Shown: piece by piece, positions 52,401 to 60,748 of the stretch
How the letters are laid out: the number at the start of each line of letters is the position of its first letter
Position numbering within the stretch: position 1 is the stretch's first letter
Assembly (NCBI RefSeq): GCF_900182545.1
Contig: NZ_FXTJ01000014.1
Span: forward strand, 33,505-97,504
Length of the DNA stretch: 64,000 bases
Source: Geodermatophilus aquaeductus
GTDB taxonomy: Bacteria; Actinomycetota; Actinomycetes; Mycobacteriales; Geodermatophilaceae
Direction of reading: 5' to 3'
Made by a program: the position numbers and the translations under genes
Notes under the pieces: model-generated
Told to the model about the DNA's origin: nothing
What the model saw: only the letters and a program-made list of their open reading frames with translations
The model's database searches: none

Positions 52401-53141
52401 GTGACCGTGCACTTCATCGGGGCCGGGCCGGGGGCGGCGGACCTGGTCACGCTGCGGGCGGCGCGGGTCATCGCGAGCGCCCCGGTCTGCCTCTACGCCG
52501 GCGCGCTGGTGCCCCGCGAGCTGCTCGACACCGCCCCGCCCGGCGCCCGGCTGGTCGACACCGCCGACCTCGACCTCGACGCGATCACCGCCGAGCTCGT
52601 CGCCGCGCACGAGGCCGGTCTCGACGTCGCCCGGCTGCACTCCGGCGACCCCAGCGTCTACAGCGCCATGGCCGAGCAGATGCGCCGCCTCGACGCCGCC
52701 GGCGTGCCCTACGACGTCGTCCCGGGGGTGCCGGCCTTCGCCGCCGCGGCCGCGTCGCTCAAGCGCGAGCTGACCGTGCCCGGCGTCGGGCAGACCGTCG
52801 TCCTCACCCGCACGTCGGCCCGCTCGACGCCGATGCCGCCGGGGGAGGAGCTGGCCGCCTACGCCGCCACCGGCGCCACGCTGGTGCTGCACCTGGCCGT
52901 GCAGCGGATGGCCGAGCTGGCGCCGCAGCTGGCCGAGCACTACGGCCCCGACGGCGCGGTCGCCGTCGTCGCCCGGGCCAGCCGCGACGACGAGCTGGTG
53001 CTGCGCGGCACGCTCGCCGACATCGCCGGCCAGGTCGAGGCGGCGGGCGTGAAGCGGACGGCGATCGTGGTCGTGGGCCCGGTGCTGACCGCGGAGCAGT
53101 TCCCCGACAGCCACCTCTACTCGACGACGAGATGCCGCTAG
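52401..53141 (+). CDS. cobM: Precorrin-4 C11-methyltransferase
   Basis: A 246-residue SAM-dependent tetrapyrrole methylase. VTVHFIGAGPGAADLVTLRA at the start, LHSGDPSVYSAMAEQM and VVPGVPAFAAAAASLKRELT are the class signatures. GTG 52401 follows GGGAGGCTCCTCCC. Its TAG stop shares the CTAG at 53138-53141 with the stop of the convergent cbiD. Confidence 0.95.
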   Translation: MTVHFIGAGPGAADLVTLRAARVIASAPVCLYAGALVPRELLDTAPPGARLVDTADLDLDAITAELVAAHEAGLDVARLHSGDPSVYSAMAEQMRRLDAAGVPYDVVPGVPAFAAAAASLKRELTVPGVGQTVVLTRTSARSTPMPPGEELAAYAATGATLVLHLAVQRMAELAPQLAEHYGPDGAVAVVARASRDDELVLRGTLADIAGQVEAAGVKRTAIVVVGPVLTAEQFPDSHLYSTTRCR

Positions 53142-54220
53142 GCGCGGCCGACCACCACGCCGGCCCGGTCGATCACCACGACGTCGACCGCCACCGGCGC
53201 TCCGCGCAGCACGCCGAGCGCCGTCTCGCGGGCGCCGGCGGCCACGAGGTCGCCCAGCGGCAGCCCGGCCGCCTGGCACTGCCGCAGCGCGTCGAGGGCG
53301 GTGTTCGCGCCCCGCACGCCCTCGACCAGCCCCGGTGGCCCGCCGGCACCGGCCACCCGGGCGGCGAGGGAGTCGAAGGACACCTGCGAGCGGCCCGAGT
53401 GCAGGTCGAGGTGGCCGTCGGCGAGCTTCGCCAGCTTGCCGATGCCGCCGGCGACCGTCAGCCGCGGCACCGGGTGGCGGCGCAGGTACTTGAGCACCGC
53501 GCCGGCGAAGTCGCCCATGTCGAGCAGCGCGTCCTCGGGCAGGCCGTAGAGCTCCTGCACCGTCCGCTCGCTGGTCGACCCGGTGCACCCGGCCACGTGC
53601 TCGTGCCCGGCGGCCCGGGCGACGTCGATGCCGCGGCGGATCGAGTCGATCCACGACGAGCACGAGTACGGGACGACGACGCCGGTCGTGCCGAGCACCG
53701 ACAGCCCGCCGAGGATGCCCAGCCGCGGGTTCCAGGTCCTGCGCGCCAGCTCCGCGCCGTCCTCGATGGACACCTCGACGACGACGTCACCGGTGCCGCC
53801 GTGCCGACGCGCCACCGCGGCCACGTGCTCGCGCATGAACTGCCGCGGCATCGGGTTGATCGCCGGCTCGCCCACCGCGAGCGGCAGCCCGGGCTTGGTC
53901 ACCGTGCCCACACCCTCGCCGGCCCGGAACACGACGCCGCTGCCCGGCTCGCCGTGCGTCACCCGCACGCCGACCAGCGCGCCGTGGGTGACGTCGGGGT
54001 CGTCGCCGGCGTCCTTGACGATCCCGGCCCACGCGGCGCCGTCGGCCAGCGACTCCTGGGCGAGCGCGAAGGACGGGTGCCGGTCGTTGGGGAGGTCGAT
54101 GGTCACGGGGTCGGGGAACTCGCCGGTGAGCAGCGCGGTGTAGGCCGCGGTGGTGGCCGCCGTCGCGCACGCGCCGGTGGTCCAGCCGTGCCGCAGCCCG
54201 GAGGCGCCGTCCCTGCTCAC
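53138..54220 (-). CDS. cbiD: Cobalt-precorrin-5B C1-methyltransferase
   Basis: A 360-residue enzyme with the CbiD N-terminus LRHGWTTGACATAATTAAYT, later GEPAINPMPRQFM, VSIEDGAELARRTWNPRLGI and the DMGDFAGAVLKYLRRH stretch. It is the anaerobic-pathway C1 methyltransferase, found here among CobL/CobM/CobK-type genes. GTG 54220 (VSRDGASGLRHG) was chosen for its GATCAT-N6-GTG context; ATG 54271 is an alternative without a ribosome binding site. Confidence 0.93.
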   Translation of the reverse strand: MSRDGASGLRHGWTTGACATAATTAAYTALLTGEFPDPVTIDLPNDRHPSFALAQESLADGAAWAGIVKDAGDDPDVTHGALVGVRVTHGEPGSGVVFRAGEGVGTVTKPGLPLAVGEPAINPMPRQFMREHVAAVARRHGGTGDVVVEVSIEDGAELARRTWNPRLGILGGLSVLGTTGVVVPYSCSSWIDSIRRGIDVARAAGHEHVAGCTGSTSERTVQELYGLPEDALLDMGDFAGAVLKYLRRHPVPRLTVAGGIGKLAKLADGHLDLHSGRSQVSFDSLAARVAGAGGPPGLVEGVRGANTALDALRQCQAAGLPLGDLVAAGARETALGVLRGAPVAVDVVVIDRAGVVVGRA

Positions 54221-54327
54221 GGCCCCATGATCCCCGGCAGGTGCGTCCCGAGCGGACAGGGGCGTGAGCATCGCAGCGAGGAACGAGCGAGGAGCGGAGC
54301 GCCCCGCGGGAGCGAGGTCGAGGGACC

Positions 54328-55056
54328 GTGAGCGGTCGGGTGCTCGTGCTCGGCGGCACCGGGGAGGCCCGGCGGCTGGCCGCGGCGCTCGTGGCCGCGG
54401 GGATCGACGTCCTCTCCAGCCTCGCCGGGCGGGTGGCCGACCCGGTGCTGCCCGAGGGCGACGTGCGGGTCGGCGGGTTCGGGGGCGCCGACGGGCTGGC
54501 CGACTGGCTGGCCACGCACCGGCCGCGCGCCGTCGTCGACGCGACGCATCCCTTCGCCGCCCGGATCACCGCGTCGGCCGCGGCGGCGGCCGCCCGGCAC
54601 GGCACGCCGCTGCTGCGGCTGCAGCGGCCGGGCTGGACGCCGGGGCCGGGGGACCGCTGGACGTACGTGGGCTCCCTGACCGACGCCGCGGCGGCGGTGC
54701 GCGACGCCGGCACGGTCTTCCTCACCACCGGCCGGCAGGGTGTGGGCGCCTTCGCCGCGCTGCCGGGACGGGTGCTCGTGCGCGCGGTCGACCCGCCCGA
54801 CGAGCCGCTGCCCGCGGGCGCGGTGCTGCTGCTGGCCCGCGGCCCGTTCACCGTGGACGAGGAGGCCGCGCTCATGCGGGAGCACGGCGTCGACGTCGTC
54901 GTCACCAAGGACTCCGGCGGCTCCATGACCGAGGCCAAGCTGGTCGCCGCCCGGCAGCTGGGGCTGCCGGTGGTGCTCGTCCGCCGCCCGCCGCTGCCCG
55001 ACGGAGTGGAGGTGGTGACGACGGTCGAGGAGGCCCTGCACTGGATAACCCGTTGA
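54328..55056 (+). CDS. cobK: Precorrin-6A reductase
   Basis: A 242-residue NADPH-dependent reductase. Rossmann motif VLVLGGTGEARRLAAAL near residue 5, VDATHPFAARITASAAAA (His in ATHPFA), RLQRPGW, and VTKDSGGSMTEAKLVAARQL are family signatures. GTG start. Divergent from cbiD; the 107-bp gap is rich in GAGCGAGG-type repeats but has no clear promoter. Confidence 0.94.
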   Translation: MSGRVLVLGGTGEARRLAAALVAAGIDVLSSLAGRVADPVLPEGDVRVGGFGGADGLADWLATHRPRAVVDATHPFAARITASAAAAAARHGTPLLRLQRPGWTPGPGDRWTYVGSLTDAAAAVRDAGTVFLTTGRQGVGAFAALPGRVLVRAVDPPDEPLPAGAVLLLARGPFTVDEEAALMREHGVDVVVTKDSGGSMTEAKLVAARQLGLPVVLVRRPPLPDGVEVVTTVEEALHWITR

Positions 55057-55090
55057 GACGGGGCGGTGCCGGAACGGACACTGGCTCCTC

Positions 55091-55582
55091 GTGGAACCGA
55101 TGACCGAGCAGCAGGTGCGGCGCTCCTTCGTGAACTGCTCGAAGGGCGAGGCGAACTCCGCCGCCCTCCCGCGCGACCTCGCCGACCTCCCGTGGGACGA
55201 GCTCGAGGTGCTCGGCTGGCGCGACCCGAAGGCGCCGCTGCGCGGCTACCTCGTCGTGCAGCGGGAGGGGCGGCCGGTGGGCATCGCGCTGCGGGCCGCG
55301 GAGTCGCGGATGTCGGCGAGGCGGACGGTCATGTGCCTGCTGTGCCAGTCCACGCACTCCGGTGACGCCGTCTCGCTGTTCACCGCGAAGCGGGCGGGGG
55401 AGGCCGGACGCAACGGCAACACCGTGGGCACCTACGTGTGCGCCGACCTCGGCTGCGCCGCCCGGGCGCGCACCGAGATCCCGCCGTGGCTGCGCGAGCG
55501 CGACCCGGCCGAGGTGGGCGAGGAACGGGCCGCCGAGCTGCGACAGCGGGTGGAGACCTTCCTGGAGGCCGTCCTGCGCTGA
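55091..55582 (+). CDS. FBP C-terminal treble-clef zinc-finger protein
   Basis: A 163-residue protein. VRRSFVNCSKGEANSAALPR at the start and, at the C-terminus, VMCLLCQSTHSGDAVSLFTA with YVCADLGCAARAR: Cys-X2-Cys and Cys-X4-Cys pairs that form the treble-clef finger of the fibronectin-binding-protein-like (EF-G-binding, FusB-type) family. Probable ribosome/EF-G-associated factor. GTG 55091 (leaderless-like) or ATG 55100. Confidence 0.88.
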   Translation: MEPMTEQQVRRSFVNCSKGEANSAALPRDLADLPWDELEVLGWRDPKAPLRGYLVVQREGRPVGIALRAAESRMSARRTVMCLLCQSTHSGDAVSLFTAKRAGEAGRNGNTVGTYVCADLGCAARARTEIPPWLRERDPAEVGEERAAELRQRVETFLEAVLR

Positions 55583-55625
55583 CCGGCGGTAACGCGGTCG
55601 ACCGCCCCGGCCGCCCGGTGTCACC

Positions 55626-56276
55626 ATGCCGGGCGTGGAGGCGATCCCGTCGTGGCCGGCGTTCCTGGTCGCCGTCGTGCTGATCGCGGCGTCCCCGGGA
55701 CCGGCGATGGCGCTGCTCCTGCGCCGCGCCGCGCTGGGCGGCTTCCGCGCCGCCGTCCCCACGGTCCTGGGCCTGGAGCTGGGGCTCTACGTCTGGGCGC
55801 TGCTGGCCGCGGCCGGCCTCGCCGGGCTGGTCGCCGCGTCCGAGGCGGCGTTCTGGGTCCTGCGCGTGGTCGGTGCGGGCGTGCTGTGCTGGCTCGGGGT
55901 CCGGGCGCTGCGGGCGGCCTGGCGCGAGCGGCGCGCCGGGCGGACAGCGGCGGGCACCGTGCCGACGTCCCGGCGGGGCGGGTGGGCCGGCTTCGGCGAG
56001 GGGCTGGTCGTGCAGCTGGCCAACCCCAAGGCCGCGGTGTTCATGGTGGCCTTCTACCCGCAGTTCGTGCCGGCCGACCGGCCGCTGTTCACCACCACCG
56101 CGGTGCTGGCGCTCGCGCAGGTGGCGCTGGAGACCGTGCTCTACCTGTCGCTGGCGGCCGGGGTGGCGCGCGCCGGTGACTGGTTCCGCCGTCCGCGGGT
56201 GCGGACGTGGCTGGAGGGGGTCAGCGGCACGGTCCTCGTCGGGCTGGGCCTGCGGGTCGCGGTCTCCGGCCGCTGA
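55626..56276 (+). CDS. LysE/RhtB family exporter
   Basis: A 216-residue protein with six hydrophobic segments. The N-terminal SPGPAMALLLRRAALGGFRA and the VQLANPKAAVFMVAFYPQF stretch are typical of LysE/RhtB amino-acid or metabolite exporters. ATG 55626. Confidence 0.9.
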   Translation: MPGVEAIPSWPAFLVAVVLIAASPGPAMALLLRRAALGGFRAAVPTVLGLELGLYVWALLAAAGLAGLVAASEAAFWVLRVVGAGVLCWLGVRALRAAWRERRAGRTAAGTVPTSRRGGWAGFGEGLVVQLANPKAAVFMVAFYPQFVPADRPLFTTTAVLALAQVALETVLYLSLAAGVARAGDWFRRPRVRTWLEGVSGTVLVGLGLRVAVSGR

Positions 56277-56316
56277 CCCGTTCCGCGACGGCGCCCGCGG
56301 CGGGAGGATCGCCGCC

Positions 56317-56688
56317 ATGGCCGAGGACCCCGCGCACCGACACCACGCCATCGACTACGTGGAGCTGACGGTGACCGACCTCGCGGAGGCCGAGCGCTTC
56401 TACGGCGAGGCGTTCGGCTGGCGGTTCACCTCCTACGGGCCGGAGTACTCCGGCATCCGCGACCCGCGCGACGACGGCGGGGAGGTGGGCGGCCTGCGGC
56501 GCGGCGAGCAGGTGCGCCCCGGAGGCCCGCTGGTGCTGCTGTTCTCCGCCGACCTGGACGCGTCCGTGGCCGCGGTGCGGCAGGCGGGCGGCCGCGTCGT
56601 CGAGGAGCCGTACGCCTTCCCCGGCGGGCGCCGCTTCCACTTCGCCGACCCGTCGGGGAACGAGCTCGGCGTCTGGTCGGAGCAGTGA
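56317..56688 (+). CDS. VOC superfamily (glyoxalase-like) protein
   Basis: A 123-residue protein: HAIDYVELTVTDLAEAERFY at the start and RRFHFADPSGNELGVWSEQ at the end. GGGAGGA precedes ATG 56317. Substrate unknown; it is distinct from the VOC protein at 43.2 kb. Confidence 0.9.
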   Translation: MAEDPAHRHHAIDYVELTVTDLAEAERFYGEAFGWRFTSYGPEYSGIRDPRDDGGEVGGLRRGEQVRPGGPLVLLFSADLDASVAAVRQAGGRVVEEPYAFPGGRRFHFADPSGNELGVWSEQ

Positions 56689-56718
56689 CCGCCGCACGTC
56701 CGCGGTGAGGGGCCCGTC

Positions 56719-58323
56719 GTGCGCCGCGCGCCCGCCGTGGTGGCGCTCGCCGTCGTCGACCTCGCCCTGCTGACGGCCTGTACCGGCTCGCCGGACCCGG
56801 CGGGGCCGGAGGCCGTCAGCATCTCGATCGGGGAGCCGGCCGCTCCGCTCGTGCCCGGGGACACGACGGAGGACGCCGGCGGGCAGGTGGTCGGTGCGCT
56901 CTGGACCGGGCTGGTCGAGTACGCCCCCGACGGCGGGGTCCGGTACACCGGCGTCGCGGAGTCGGTCGAGTCCCCCGACAACACGACGTGGACCATCCGG
57001 CTGCGCGACGGCTGGACCTTCCACGACGGCTCGCCGGTGACCGCGTCGTCCTACGTCGACGCCTGGAACGCCACCGCGTACGGCCCGAACGGGATGAGCG
57101 GCTCCTCTGCGCTCGCCGACGTCGTCGGCTACAGCGACCTGCAGGCCGCCGACGGCGCCGGGCCCGCCGCCACCCGGATGAGCGGGCTGCGCGTCCTCGA
57201 CGACCTGACCTCCACCGTGACGCTCACCGCGCCCTTCGCCCAGTTCCCGGCCACCCTCGGGCAGGGCGTGCTGCTGCCCCTCCCGGAGGCCTACGCCCAC
57301 GACCCCGAGGGCTTCGGCCGCCGGCCGGTCGGCAACGGCCCGTTCCGGGCGGACGAGGACCTCGTCCCCGGCGAGGGCATCACGGTGCGGCGGTACGAGG
57401 ACTACGCCGGTCCACGGCCGGCCATGGTGGACGCGATCGAGTTCCGGGTCTACGCCGACGAGGACACCGCGTACACCGAGCTCCTGGCGGGGGACCTCGA
57501 CGTCCTCCCGGGTGCTTCGCCGGACGTGGTCGGGGAGGCGGAGCGCGACGCCGCCGGCCGGGTCGTGGACAGCCCGTCGGCGTCCCTCACCTACCTGGTC
57601 CTGCCGCTCTACGACGAGCGCTGGGCCGATCCGCGGGTCCGCCAGGCGCTCTCGATGGCCGTGGACCGCGCGGCGATCACCGAGACGGTCCTCGAGGGCA
57701 CCCGGAGGCCGGCGGACGCCCTGGTCGCACCGGGGACGCCGGGGTACCGGGAGGGCGCCTGCGGGTACTGCGTCCTGGACGTGGAGCGGGCGAACGCGCT
57801 CCTCGACGGGGCGGGCTTCGACCGCGGCCGGCCGGTGGAGCTGTGGTTCAACGCCGGCTCGGGCAACGAGGCGTGGGTGGAGGCGGTCGGCAACCAGCTG
57901 CGGGCGAACCTCGGCGTCGACTTCGTCCTCCAGGGGACCCTGGCCCCCGCGGAGTACATCGGGCTCGTGGGCGAGCAGGGGATGACGGGGCCCTTCCGGT
58001 TCGGCTGGGCGGCGGACTACCCCAGCCCGCGGAGCTTCCTGGAGCCGCTGTACTCGAGCAGGGCGCGGCCGCCGGCGGGGGCGAACGCGAGCTGGTACGG
58101 CAACGAGGCCGTCGACGCGCTGCTGGCCCGCGCCAACGCGGCGCCCACCGACGAGGAGGCCCTGGTCGGCTACGCCCTGGCCGAGGACCTGGTGCTCGAG
58201 GACATGCCGGTCGTCCCGCTGTTCGTCGACGTCGTCCAGACCGTCCACTCCGACGACGTCGAGGGCGTCGTCGTCGAGCCCTACGGCGGCGTGGACACCG
58301 CGGCGCTCACCCGGGCGGGATGA
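56719..58323 (+). CDS. Oligopeptide-type ABC transporter solute-binding lipoprotein
   Basis: A 534-residue SBP_bac_5 protein. The signal peptide ends in LLTACTG (lipidated Cys about 21). Family signatures: WTIRLRDGWTFHDGSPVTAS, GNGPFR, VRQALSMAVDRAAITETVLE and the late YPSPRSFLEPLYSS. No permease or ATPase genes adjoin it, so it must work with a transporter encoded elsewhere. GTG 56719. Confidence 0.92.
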   Translation: MRRAPAVVALAVVDLALLTACTGSPDPAGPEAVSISIGEPAAPLVPGDTTEDAGGQVVGALWTGLVEYAPDGGVRYTGVAESVESPDNTTWTIRLRDGWTFHDGSPVTASSYVDAWNATAYGPNGMSGSSALADVVGYSDLQAADGAGPAATRMSGLRVLDDLTSTVTLTAPFAQFPATLGQGVLLPLPEAYAHDPEGFGRRPVGNGPFRADEDLVPGEGITVRRYEDYAGPRPAMVDAIEFRVYADEDTAYTELLAGDLDVLPGASPDVVGEAERDAAGRVVDSPSASLTYLVLPLYDERWADPRVRQALSMAVDRAAITETVLEGTRRPADALVAPGTPGYREGACGYCVLDVERANALLDGAGFDRGRPVELWFNAGSGNEAWVEAVGNQLRANLGVDFVLQGTLAPAEYIGLVGEQGMTGPFRFGWAADYPSPRSFLEPLYSSRARPPAGANASWYGNEAVDALLARANAAPTDEEALVGYALAEDLVLEDMPVVPLFVDVVQTVHSDDVEGVVVEPYGGVDTAALTRAG

Positions 58324-58361
58324 CAGGCTGACCTCCCGCAGTGCCCGAGCGAGGGGGTCGG

Positions 58362-59021
58362 ATGCCGAGTCGTCCCGGTCTGGTCCTGTTCGACCTCGAC
58401 GGCACGCTGGTCGACTCGACACCGGGCATCTGGGCGTCGGTGCGCGTCGCCGCGGCCGGCCTCGGGCTGCCCGAGCCGACGCCGGCGCAGCTGCGCGCCA
58501 TGGTCGGCCCGCCGCTGCAGGACGGCTTCGCCACGGTGTTCGGCCTGACCGGCGACGACGTCGACCGCGCGGTGGACGCCTACCGCGCGCACTACTCCTC
58601 CGGCGCGCTGCTCGACGTCGCCGTGTACGACGGCGTGCCCCAGCTGCTGCGGGCCCTCCGCGACGGCGGTGCCGTGCTCAGCGTGGCCACCAGCAAGCCG
58701 CAGGTGTTCGCCGTCCGCGTGCTCGGGCACGTGGGCCTGCTGCGGGCCTTCGCCAGCGTGCACGGCGCCAGCCTCGACGGCACCGTGCGGCACAAGGACC
58801 AGGTGGTCGCCGCCGCGCTGACCGCGCACCCGGGCACCCGCGCGGTGGCGCTGGTCGGCGACCGGGAGCACGACGTCCTCGGCGCCGCGGCGCACGGTCT
58901 GCCGTGCGTCGGCGCGGGGTGGGGACCGGGCGGCGCCGGCGAGCTGACCGCGGCCGGTGCCGCCGTCGTCGTCGCGACGCCGGGGGAGGTGCCCGGGGCG
59001 CTGGCCGCGCTGGAGGGGTAG
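58362..59021 (+). CDS. HAD-family hydrolase (phosphoglycolate phosphatase-like)
   Basis: A 219-residue HAD-IA enzyme: FDLDGTLVDSTPGI (motif I), SVATSKPQVFA (motif II region), HKDQVVAAAL (Lys of motif III) and LVGDREHDVLGAAAHG (motif IV). Probably a phosphatase; Gph- or PpaX-like. ATG 58362 follows GAGGGGGT; GTG 58341 is an alternative. Confidence 0.9.
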   Translation: MPSRPGLVLFDLDGTLVDSTPGIWASVRVAAAGLGLPEPTPAQLRAMVGPPLQDGFATVFGLTGDDVDRAVDAYRAHYSSGALLDVAVYDGVPQLLRALRDGGAVLSVATSKPQVFAVRVLGHVGLLRAFASVHGASLDGTVRHKDQVVAAALTAHPGTRAVALVGDREHDVLGAAAHGLPCVGAGWGPGGAGELTAAGAAVVVATPGEVPGALAALEG

Positions 59022-59050
59022 CGCGGCGCCGTCCGGGCAAGGAACCGGGA

Positions 59051-60748
59051 GTGACCGCGCCCGTTTCGCTGACCGATGCCCTCCAGGAGCTGCGCGATGC
59101 GGTCGCCGCGGCTCCCCTCGGCCTGGCCACCCCCGGACGGGACGCCACCGTGCGCACCGCCCGCGCGGTCGTCGACCAGGTCGACGACTACCTGCTGCCG
59201 CGGCTGCGCGACCTCGACGCCCCTCTGCTCGCCGTCGTCGGCGGGTCGACCGGCGCGGGCAAGTCGACGCTGGTCAACAGCGTGATCGGCGCGCGGGTCA
59301 CCACGCCCGGCGTGCTGCGGCCGACCACCCGCGCGCCGGTGCTGGTGTGCTCGCCGGCCGACCTGCCGGCGTTCTCCGGCGACCGCGTGCTGCCGGGGAT
59401 GGCCCGCACCACCGGTGAGGGGGACGTGGTGGGCGGGCTGCGGCTGGTGCCCACGGAGGCGCTGCAGCCGGGGCTGGCGCTCATCGACGCCCCCGACGTC
59501 GACTCGGTGGTCGAGGCCAACCGCGACCTCGCCGGGCAGCTGCTGTCGGCGGCGGACCTGTGGGTCTTCGTCACGACGGCGGCCCGCTACGCCGACGCCG
59601 TCCCGTGGGACCTGCTGCGGACGGCGCAGGAGCGGGGGACGGCGCTGGCCGTCGTGCTGGACCGGACGCCGCCGGAGGCGGTGACCGAGGTGGCCGCCGA
59701 CCTCGCCGCGATGCTGCAGCGCGGCGGCCTGGGGTCGGCGCGGCTGTTCGTCGTCGAGGAGCGGCCGCTCAGCGACGGGTTCCTGCCCGAGGCGCAGGTC
59801 GCCCAGCTGCGCGACTGGCTGCACGGGCTGGCCGCCGACCAGGAGCAGCGCGCCGCCGTCGTCCGGCAGACGCTGGCCGGGGCGCTGGAGAGCCTCGACG
59901 GGCGGGTGGCCGCGGTCGCGGCCGGCGTCGAGGAGCAGGCGGCCACCGCGACCGCCCTGGGCGACGCCGCCGACGCCGCCTACGAGGGCGCGCGGCAGGC
60001 GGTCGCGGAGGGCGTGGGCAACGGCAGCCTGCTGCGCGGTGAGGTGATGGCCCGCTGGCAGGACTTCGTGGGCACCGGCGAGTGGATGCGCTCGCTGCAG
60101 AGCCGGGTGGGCCGGCTGCGTGACCGGCTCGGGGCGGCGCTGACCGGGCGGCCGTCGTCGGCGGACTCGCTGCACGGGGCGCTGGAGTCGGGCGTGGAGA
60201 CGCTGCTGCGGTCCGAGGCCGAGCGGGCCGCCGACCGCACGGTGACCGCGTGGCGCTCGCTGCCCGGCGGCGGGGCGCTGGTCGCCGGCCGGGAGGAGGA
60301 GCTCGGGACGGTGTCGCCGGACTTCTCGCCCGTGGCCGCCGACGAGGTGCGCGACTGGCAGGGGTTCGTGCTCGACCTGGTGCGCGAGCAGGGCGCGGGC
60401 AAGCGCTCCCAGGCGCGGCTGCTGTCGTGGGGGATCAACGGGGCCGGCGCCGTGGTGATGGTCGCCGTCTTCGCCTCGACGGCGGGGCTGTCGGGCGCCG
60501 AGCTGGCCATCGCCGGCGGGACGACGGCGGTGGGGCAGCGGGTGCTCGAGGCGGTGTTCGGCGACGCCGCGGTGCGCTCGCTCGCCGAGCGGGCGCGCGC
60601 CGACCTCGACGCCCGCGCCGACCGGCTGCTGGCCGCCGAGCAGGACCGCTTCGACGAGCTGCTCGCCGTCGCCGCGGAGGCGCCGGACGCGGTGGACCGG
60701 CTGCACGCGGCCGTGGCCGCGCTGGCCGCGGCCCGGAGCGCGGCGTGA
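59051..60748 (+). CDS. Dynamin-like GTPase (first of pair)
   Basis: A 565-residue P-loop GTPase. G1 is VVGGSTGAGKSTLVNSVIGA (about residue 63), the switch Thr is in LRPTTRAPVL, G3 is LIDAPDVDSV and G4-like VVLDRTPPEA is degenerate. A long helical region (about 250-480) and a hydrophobic hairpin near 465-500 (GINGAGAVVMVAVFASTAGL) suggest membrane association. Likely a dynamin/YfjP-type membrane-remodelling protein. Followed by a coupled partner (GTGA). Confidence 0.88.
   Translation: MTAPVSLTDALQELRDAVAAAPLGLATPGRDATVRTARAVVDQVDDYLLPRLRDLDAPLLAVVGGSTGAGKSTLVNSVIGARVTTPGVLRPTTRAPVLVCSPADLPAFSGDRVLPGMARTTGEGDVVGGLRLVPTEALQPGLALIDAPDVDSVVEANRDLAGQLLSAADLWVFVTTAARYADAVPWDLLRTAQERGTALAVVLDRTPPEAVTEVAADLAAMLQRGGLGSARLFVVEERPLSDGFLPEAQVAQLRDWLHGLAADQEQRAAVVRQTLAGALESLDGRVAAVAAGVEEQAATATALGDAADAAYEGARQAVAEGVGNGSLLRGEVMARWQDFVGTGEWMRSLQSRVGRLRDRLGAALTGRPSSADSLHGALESGVETLLRSEAERAADRTVTAWRSLPGGGALVAGREEELGTVSPDFSPVAADEVRDWQGFVLDLVREQGAGKRSQARLLSWGINGAGAVVMVAVFASTAGLSGAELAIAGGTTAVGQRVLEAVFGDAAVRSLAERARADLDARADRLLAAEQDRFDELLAVAAEAPDAVDRLHAAVAALAAARSAA

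Noticed and set aside
54221..54327. Riboswitch or promoter in the cbiD-cobK divergent gap
   Set aside because: The gap contains GAGCGAGG-type low-complexity repeats common in actinobacterial DNA, but no B12-box sequence.
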